Origin: Amylostereum areolatum
Lineage: Eukaryota; Basidiomycota; Agaricomycetes; Russulales; Stereaceae
Length of the DNA stretch: 64,000 bases
Direction: 5' to 3'
Assembly (NCBI GenBank): GCA_012932865.1
Contig: SAXG01000001.1
Coordinates: forward strand, 1,353,693 to 1,417,692
Position 1 is the first letter of the stretch. Each line of letters begins with the position of its first letter. The notes beneath the pieces are model-generated. The model was not told the origin of the DNA. It searched no databases and saw nothing but the letters and a program-made list of their open reading frames with translations. Both the position numbers and the translations under genes were made by a program. Positions 56,489-64,000 of this stretch are shown piece after piece.

Positions 56489-56602
56489 GTTGGATAATAA
56501 TGCGTTGAGAAGCTATGATATGTATGCTGAATGTAATCGCGGTTTCCCTCTACGCGAAGCTTGGCACCCGTCTTGCATTGCGAGCATTCACCAAGATCGG
56601 CT

Positions 56603-56848
56603 TCATCTATCGGAAGACGGTTCAGATGTTAGAGGTCCGTCTACGAAAGAAAAGCGTACAGCTTGGCGGAGGCATGCCCCAAACTTGTCAAACTCAGCCT
56701 TGCAGATATCCTTGTGGACATCGGTGTATGTGTCGAGGATACACTTGCCGTAAGCCGATGCTTGTGTTGCGCAAGTGGTTGTGGAATGCAATGCGAGACG
56801 ACGCAAAGGGCGGGTTGTTGAGGACGTGACGGGGGTGGAAGGGTTCAT
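56603..56848 (-). CDS. Twin Cx9C mitochondrial protein, NDUFAF8-like
   Basis: The ATG at 56848 starts a small protein with a basic, Ser/Thr-rich start (NPSTPVTSSTTRPLRRLALH) and two Cx9C motifs: CATQASAYGKC and CKAEFDKFGAC. This is the CHCH fold imported by the Mia40 disulfide relay. The A-x-x-Y-G-x-C and C-x-x-E-F patterns resemble NDUFAF8, a complex I assembly factor. Read straight through, the frame ends at 56603. A strong donor (gtacgctttt) just after CLRQA suggests instead a splice to an acceptor at cgatag and an end ILVNARNARRVPSFA with TAG at 56550-56552. The gene converges on the DUF1746 gene within 60-115 bp. A Cmc-type copper factor would also fit the cysteine spacing. Confidence 0.65.
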   Translation of the reverse strand: MNPSTPVTSSTTRPLRRLALHSTTTCATQASAYGKCILDTYTDVHKDICKAEFDKFGACLRQAVRFSFVDGPLTSEPSSDR

Positions 56849-57168
56849 GTAAGCAGTTGACAGTCGTGGTGAAAGTTTGGAGACGGCGGAAACTGCATGA
56901 AAGCGAAACGAACGATGACGTCAGCTGAGTCCGAAGCTCATCGGGCATGTTCCGGCCAGCAGATGCAGGCCTATTCTAATACCGCCTCTGTGCTCTCACC
57001 CACGGACCGAACGTCCTCAACGACGTCAACGTCTTCCTCAGCCTCATCGACCGTCGGAGTATACATATACGCTCAATTCTCTCCATCCGACCTCCACGCC
57101 TACTGGTCGCGCTCATGCGGGGTGCTGACCGCGTACTAGCAATCGTCTTCTGAGTTAGTTTCCAAACA
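56849..57168. promoter_or_regulatory. Divergent promoter of the Cx9C gene and CSF1
   Basis: These 320 bp lie between divergent start codons. Both promoters should be here. Open frames crossing it show no family features. Confidence 0.45.
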
Positions 57169-60100
57169 ATGCTCAACTACCTCTTCCTCATCACTGCTAT
57201 CATCGTTGTGACTGCCGCTCTTCTCTACCTTTTCTACTGGAATAAACTCGTCGGACTTCTGCTCGGACTTGGCCTCCGCATTGCGTTTTGGAACCAAGGA
57301 GAACACAGTATATGGGTCGAAATTGGTATGTTAGCCCGTCTTGCAATGGGACAAGGTCGTTAATGGTGTGCGTTTTTCGCAGGGTCAATACACTTCTCTC
57401 TTGTCGCGGGACGTATTCTCTTCAAGAATGTGCGCTATCACTCGAGCAACCAGACGATCAAGGTTGTAAAGGGTCAAGTTGTTTGGCGGTACTGGATCCG
57501 TGCCCCTACTTTAGAAGAAGATTTCCAAGTGCATACCGCCGGAGAAGGGCCAAACGGTGACGATATCTTTTGTTGCAGTCAGTTTAATTACTTACCCGTA
57601 TGCAGTCAAGCAAGGGCACCAGTCTTCATGCCGCATACACGCTTCTCTTGAAGGTGTGGAATGGGTCATGTATAACAGAACAGCTACGTTCGACAGGTAT
57701 CCTGTCCCAGATGGATGCGAGACACACGGATGCACGCGGTCGCAAGTCCAGCATGGATGGTGCAGCTTCCAAGTCGTCCGTTGGCGTGGGGCTGGAAGGT
57801 AGAAATTTCTTACCCTGGTTGGTGTCTGGATCGTTTACTTTGCCTGTGTAGCATCGCCATATCCCCCGGCATCGGCATCCGTGATAGCGCCTACTAAATC
57901 ATCAGCAACCGTCCGCAAGCTCTTGTACTGGTTGAGAAGTCAGCTCCCGAACCTGGATCCCAAGAAGCTTCTGCCTTTCAGCTTCCAAATTGACAAGGGC
58001 GCTATCATATGCGGGAACGGTTCTACTCCCAGTCTCTTGCATGCCGAGTTTACAGTGGCTGACGGCATGTACGGAAATGTGCAGGTCAGCAGCTCTGCTC
58101 ATTCCATTTCATGACAGCGTCCAAACCGTATCTCTGTGCAGTCTAGATCTTCGCTAGATCTTTACAAGCAAGTTCTCAATGTCAAGTTCCGAAACGCGTT
58201 CATCAATCTCTCAGAGAACAAACATTTCCAAGGCTCCATGGTTTCCGTCGGCGCTCAACTGCATGAAGAAATGGCCAAGACGAGGTTGGTCAACAGCATT
58301 GTCGCGCTTTCCTTCTGTCTGACGTCTGCATATCTTACCCAGCCCTGTGGCGCTCCACACGAGGCACTATCTGTCCTACCATACGTTCTCCAGGATATGG
58401 CGTCACGCCAACTTGGACAATGTCATGGCCTACCTTCGCGATATCGCACGGCTCCGCATCAAATCCCAATCGACACACCACGGAAGTTTTCGCTCTCGAA
58501 GGAAGCCCGCGCAAAGCCTGGATATTGAGACTCCTGTAGGGCAAGACTTCTCCAAGCTGGAATACGCGATAGAACGCACGATACTGGAGGCTCCAAGTCT
58601 ATCCCTGTCATATTATACGGATGTTGCCGGGACGGTCCCAGAAGATCAGAAGCCATTTCCGTATGAAAGCTACGATGTTGGCAACGGCGCTGCTTCGCCT
58701 GAGTGGGGCATCGATCTGGTCATACAAGGCGGGTTTATTCGTTATGGGCCTTGGGCAGACAGACAAAGGTACGTGCACTGCGTCGTACGTCCTTGTCGGA
58801 CAAGTTGCTGAATGATCCTAGAGCGGAGCTTCAACGAGCATTCTTCCCTCCAACTTATGAAGATGCTAATCCGACATTGCGCTTGTCTCCAGGGGATACA
58901 CGCCTGTGGACAGCAATGCGAATCTTCGTCGAACTTCGAGGCGGGACTACGGTGTATATACCGTTCCGGGAACCATCCAAGGTACTGAATGTCGTCCATA
59001 CAAAGTCAGCGTACTTAAAGTCATGAGCAGAACTGGCAATGGGATGGCATTTCAAAGGTTCCCCGACCGCGTAAACGGGAGGGCGCGTCGCTCAGTATCA
59101 AAGCGGGCGACGACTCAACGATCAGCTATCTCATGCCTATGGTTGCCGGCCAGGATGGTTATAAGCCATTGTTAGAAGTCCACCTTGATAGCGTCACTGT
59201 ATCCAGTAGTCTTAACGACATACGTTTGGTCACCGCCGAGTCCTGTAGGGTGAGCGGTTTCTATAGCGGCTTCTTTCATCTATCTATCTTACACCAAACC
59301 AGATACAAGGCGATCTTCACTCTCCATTGAAGTGGAATGCGCACAGGGTGTGGCGGTTCAACATATCGCTTCGGCAACCAGTGCTCTACCTTTTACGCGA
59401 TCATATAAACATGATCGCCGACTTGGGCAAGGACTGGAGCACGGGTCCCCCGAGTAACTATCACACCTGGGTCCCAATGACGTACGGTATCGACCTTGAC
59501 ATGCGGAACTATGAGTTGAACTTGTATGCAAATGATCACAACATCATCGACAAGCCCTTACTTCGGGATGAAAACGGTAAGCAGTTCACCCATCAACTGC
59601 CTGTGTTTGGAGTCCGGTTTTGAACTTATGAGCAGCGCTGTTAACTTTCAACGGTTTGTCGCTACGAAGTGAGGTCAGTATACCTTCAGGGAAATACCGC
59701 CCACTGTCCACAACGATTACCTTCGATGTCAACGCACCGGACATCCTAGTCAATCTTACCCTTCCGAAATGGAGCACGCACCAGCTAATCGCCTCTGAAC
59801 CCACCACTAAACTCGGGACTGTTGGACTGTTGCGTCTCGATGGTTCCTACCTCTACTTTTCCGACGTTAGACCAGATAACGTTGAGCAGCTGAGGCTCAA
59901 CTTCATGGTTAGGTTCTTAACCTTTTTGTCGTACATGTTTCTGATGTATTGCGTATTAGACGAACGAGGTCATTTTCAAGTGTTTGGGCTGGTCGGTTCG
60001 CCATTTCATGATTTTGCGAGAAAACTATTTCGGCGGGTTCACACACTTCTCTACGATCCAAGAGTTCTTGGAGAGGCGCGAGCGAGGCCATCCGATGGGC

Positions 60101-63100
60101 GATCCCATTCAGGCCAAGTGGCGCGAGGGAGCGGTCAGTTCTTCATCCCTGTTTACTTGCAATTGTTGACGATCTATCCAGTCAAATGTGATGAACATCG
60201 ACCTGCAACTAACGCTTGAGAAAGCGATCTTTATCCTTCCCGCTGGCCTTCGTGGTTACGAGACATATAACCCACTTCCCGATCAAGCTCCCGAAGATGT
60301 TCGCCTAGGAGGATGTGTGATACTTACGGTGCCCGAGCTGCAGGTTCAATTGGGAACCCACGATTCCGCGCTAGGTATGTTTTGTGTTGAGTGTCACATC
60401 AGTTATTGAAACAAAATACAGATATGTCGTTGAACATCGGGACAATGTACGGGAGCATTCTCTCTGACTCCAGTGAGCGGGATTTGTATGCTCGTCCGCC
60501 ACAGTGGAAGCCAACGAAGGAGTGCATTTTAATCGAAGGTTCGAGACATAGACCGCGATGTCTACGCCCACAATGCCTCGCTGATACATCTATCAGGGAT
60601 TAACATTGTAGCCGATAGGCTTTTTGGACCGCAACCACACACCACTACCTATGTTTGTATTTGGGATGTTTCCCTCGGGGACATACAAGGCTCGCTTTCG
60701 TTCATAGAGGCAAGCATCGCGGATGCGGCACTAAATACATTGGCCGCCAATTTCAAGGACCCGTTCAACGTCCCCGCCGCAGAGTTTGCTCTTCCAGTGG
60801 ATCCGGACGGTAAGTCATCGAAGATATGTGTTCAACATTGACGCTTAGCCAGTCACAGTAACATTTCTGAAGGTGTCGCTGGGCGCGATTGACTTGATAT
60901 GGGAGACCGATCGAGCAGCAGTCCAGATAAGCCTACCGGAAGGCCTTTCCATCGACATGAATGATCTTGCTGGGAAAACCTATCGCAAGGTCACCAGTCT
61001 TCGCCTCCCCAAAGCTATGTGCCGTCTTTTACAGCGTCCTCTGGGCAGGGATCGATGGGTCGAAGTAGCAGAAGTTGTTTTGGATACGGCGGTTGACATC
61101 TATGGCTGCCCTCCTCAATGGTCTAAGTCTGCATCTGACCAAGCCCATTTTTTGATGAAGGAAGATGGTTCAACAGGACGTCTTCGGCAGCTCATGCTGT
61201 CCGTCGACGGACACGGACGACCAGTACCACACGGTCTGCTTCAATCCTAACTTCAGGACCAGCCGGCTCATATTCATGTAGGTCCCGATTCATGCTCAGG
61301 AGAATTGAAGTTACCGCGACGTGCGACAACTACAAGTGCCATGCCGCCGACGCATCATTCGCGGCCGTCTCAAGGCAATTCCATCACCACCAGGCCTTTA
61401 CCCTTTTCACGTCGTGCAAATTACGCCTCGGATTCGGATGGCGAAGACGCCCTTAATGACTCTGATCGTGACATCCGCCTCGCGTAAGCTCTTTCCTATC
61501 ATGCCCTCCATGGATCTTACCAATACATGATGTAGAAACTCTCGACCTCCTTCCGTCATGCCGGTTATCCTGGCCGATAACGAAAGTCTCGATACTGGGG
61601 ATGAGTCAGATAACGCGGACCTTACGGACGACGACCGTTCCGAAAGCGACTGGTCACAGCCTGCAGACGGCAAGTCCTTCTTAGCTTCATTGTCGCCACG
61701 CTATGCCTAATGTAATTGGATAGACGAACTCTCTGAGGAAGATGCCATGCTGCATCAGTATTCCGCTGTATCAAGGTCATTCTTCTGCCATCGCATAGGA
61801 AAACCTTCGCAGTGGTGGAGCTCCCCGTTTTCGGCCCTTCGGGTACGGGACATTCAATCACTTTTGAATGTTGGTAGTGGGATTCACCTTGACTTAGGAC
61901 CGAAGGCCCTTGGTGCCACCTCGAGTTTTTACACGTGCGGAAAAGAATGGGACTGCTGCAGTACCGCATACTTGGCAGGTGCAATCATACGACGACGACG
62001 ACTGTGACTCAACAACGCTACGTATACGAGCGGAATCAGTTAGTATATGGCTTACGCCCCTCCTTCCCCAGGCTATGGTTCATATGCTACACGACATGTA
62101 CAACGCAGTACGCACAGCCAGCCTTGCGATATAACCGCCACTGACATATTCTCCTTTGATGCAGCCTCCCAGTCCCGAGCGCCGAATCGACTCTCTCCTT
62201 ACCGACCATATCAAAGCCGCCCTTCCATCTGTTGCGGGTATGAACAGTCAAGTGTTCCATATTGAATGTGGGACTACCCGAGTACAACTGGTACAGTTCA
62301 TCCCCGAAGAAAGCAAAGTATCTTCGTCCTCGTCTTTGCGTGGTATTCTCCCCCCTGAGATTACAACAGTCGACCTGCTCTTCTATGACTTGGATGTCAA
62401 AGGTCAATCCGTTGAACATAGTGAGGGGAGCTGCGCTTCGTACATTGCGTCACTAGGAATGCTTGAGGCACACCTGGGTGCTGGGCGTCGGACCAAGGTG
62501 GGCCAAACGAAATACCAAGACCAATCCGCCTCCAAAATGTCGTTGACGCATGTCGAGTGTTCTATGGGAGCCAAGAGGATGTCCGCCTCTTGGGTCGACT
62601 TTGCCATCGTTTTGGATCACAATGCCGGCCACCGTTTGCTAGATGCCTTGGTTCCGTATCGACGACCGGTGTTGCATGCACTTGACATCAGTCGGAGCTG
62701 GAAGGATTCCGTACAGCAAAATGGGCACCAACGTGTCTTGCAACTTTTACAGTGGTCCAGCCAACACACCGTTGTTGACCCTTTGTCGACCATCCAGCCC
62801 TCCTACCTCATCCAGTCCGGCCGTCCCCATGCACTGCGGGTATCAGCAATATCCAAGCTTCTCGTCCACTTACGGACGTGTCTTCAAACTATGGACCCAG
62901 AAAAACGTCAAGCCATCTGCACTAGTCAAGCCGACGGAGTAATCGCGATATCGGGAGAAGATGTTGCGACTCTTCTAATTGGGCAGTTGGTGGGGCTGGC
63001 CGTAGATGCAGATATGGCCACGGTCGCGGTTTCTCAGCTTTTGGCCAAGCTTTTCCCAAGCCCTACTTCCCTTGTTCGAGAGCAGACGTCGAGTGGATAC

Positions 63101-64000
63101 CCCGTTGAAGCAGCCGAATTTGGCTATCGAAGCTTGCATCTTACCATCCTAGACCCTGACGAGGGGTCCCCTTGCCACATCACTCTTCGGCGCTTCCGTC
63201 TTTCGTTTCGTTTGCAGAAGCCAGACCTTATACATCAGGCTGCCCCTTCCAGTGCCACGAAGGACCCAGTTGGCGGGAGAGACAGAGCTCGAGCAAAGTA
63301 CCAGCATGTTGCTGTCTCGCTCTCTTTGGATTCAATCGACATTCTCGTACTTCCCCACCTGCTTTATTTTGCCCAACATTCTGTGTCGTTGCGAGGGCGG
63401 CTCTGCGATTTACTACCTCCTCCCAAGTCATCCTCCCCCTACCATTGTGTCGGCGAGTCTGGAAACGATTTATGGAGAGGTCACGATGACTTTGGGCCGT
63501 TTGCGTGTACAGGTCGCGGAGGAGAAGTTGGTACTTGTGTATGAGGTGTTGCGGATGGGCCTAGCGTCATGCGCACTTCTCAAGCAGTCGACTAACTTGC
63601 AAAATCGCCTGGAATATTCTCTCAACACCTCTCTTATGTTCGATTCCATGACTTTTGCAGCGCATTCATTTATCGGCCATGAACTCAGGTTTTATCAGGA
63701 CGTCCTTGCTGGCATCTCCATCGAGCAAGTCAAGCTCAACGGAGTGATTCGCCAGGAACCTTCCCTCAACCCAACCATCCGCGCTGTCGTAACACTGGGC
63801 AAACTTTCCTTATCTGTGCCGCGGAGTGTCATTCGCCTCCTCAAGTTTCTCGAGGAGTGGCGTGCCGACTACCTCCCCGCCATTGAGCAAACTATTCATA
63901 CTCTGATGAAGGAAATGCAGGCGTCGCCGATGTCAAACCCAAAGCCACCCTCTTCCACCCCTCAGCGGAGTACTGCAACCCTTACTGTTCACCTTCAATT
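57169..64000 (+). CDS. CSF1: Csf1, bridge-like lipid transfer protein (BLTP1/Tweek family), 5' part
   Basis: Giant tube-like protein that moves phospholipid between membranes and in yeast supplies phosphatidylethanolamine for GPI-anchor synthesis. The ATG at 57169 gives an N-terminal membrane helix (LITAIIVVTAALLYLFYWN). The conserved chorein-like start follows: GLRIAFWNQGEHSIWVEI, intron, IHFSLVAGRILFKNVRYH, NQTIKVVKGQVVWRYWIR. Family blocks continue: KLLPFSFQIDKGAIICGNGS, LDLYKQVLNVKFRNAFINLS, FSRIWRHANLDNVMAYLRD, RQPVLYLLRDHINMIADLGK and HTWVPMTYGIDLDMRNYELN. The last seen part is SLNTSLMFDSMTFAAHSF and LKFLEEWRADYLPAI; the gene leaves the window at 64000 with the frame open. At 63435-63439 a run of five C makes the frame fail: with four C the text reads SSPTIVSASLETIYGEV and joins the downstream frame. 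I treat that as an assembly error. Many short introns. Confidence 0.9.

Noticed and set aside
1..64000. A biosynthetic, defence or other functional gene cluster
   Set aside because: The genes are mostly conserved housekeeping functions on both strands with separate promoters. Shared themes such as trafficking and GPI synthesis do not show physical clustering beyond ordinary linkage.

Overview
The window is nuclear DNA of a filamentous basidiomycete, most likely an Agaricomycete (mushroom or polypore relatives). The evidence is high gene density, nearly every gene cut by many introns of about 45-70 bp with GT..AG ends, single-copy eukaryotic housekeeping genes on both strands, GLTSCR1-domain and Zn(II)2Cys6 regulators, and an F-box family (F-box followed by a CxxC-type region) that I know mainly from mushroom genomes. 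I see no operon, prokaryotic or viral genes, CRISPR array, rRNA, convincing tRNA or intact transposon.

Layout. 0-6 kb: 3' end of VPS8 (+), then COG2 (-) and the spliceosomal SmD3 gene (-). 6.5-10 kb: an HMG-box gene (-), an unrecognised gene (+) and the GPI-mannosyltransferase subunit PBN1/PIG-X (+). 10.5-14.2 kb: a CLC-type chloride channel/exchanger (+). 15.3-21 kb: two F-box paralogues in tandem (-). 21.4-27.2 kb: the succinate dehydrogenase assembly factor SDHAF4/Sdh8 (-) and a large Zn2Cys6 transcription factor (+). 27.7-35 kb: a single-exon F-box-like gene (-), an RluA-family pseudouridine synthase (+), a GLTSCR1-domain protein (-) and the APC/C subunit Cdc23/APC8 (-). 35-40.4 kb: ALG14 (+), the small U2AF subunit (-) and a second Zn2Cys6 factor (-). 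40.4-42.7 kb is unresolved. 42.7-50.6 kb: a divergent mitochondrial-carrier-like gene (-), the Fun30/SMARCAD1 remodeller (+) and TRAPPC1/Bet5 (-). 51.1-57 kb: a two-helix membrane protein (-), a tetraspan membrane protein (+), a DUF1746/Dsc4-like gene (+) and a twin-Cx9C NDUFAF8-like gene (-). 57.2-64 kb: the 5' part of CSF1 (BLTP1/Tweek bridge-like lipid transfer protein), running off the right edge.

Functional themes. Many genes serve endomembrane traffic and glycosylation (VPS8/CORVET, COG2, TRAPPC1, ALG14, PBN1, Dsc4-like, CSF1). CSF1 and PBN1 meet in GPI-anchor synthesis. The mixture looks like ordinary linkage in a compact genome and not a functional cluster.

Quality. At several places conserved protein similarity continues in another frame with no convincing intron (PBN1, F-box gene A, SDHAF4, the Zn2Cys6 factor, the pseudouridine synthase, CSF1). 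In CSF1 the break sits on a run of five C. Small assembly indels are the likeliest cause for several of these. I found no convincing undescribed biological system. The best leads are the tandem F-box pair, the unresolved 40.4-42.7 kb interval and the unrecognised gene at about 8.0-9.0 kb. Exon boundaries were read by eye, and multi-exon coordinates run from the first to the last coding base, introns included.
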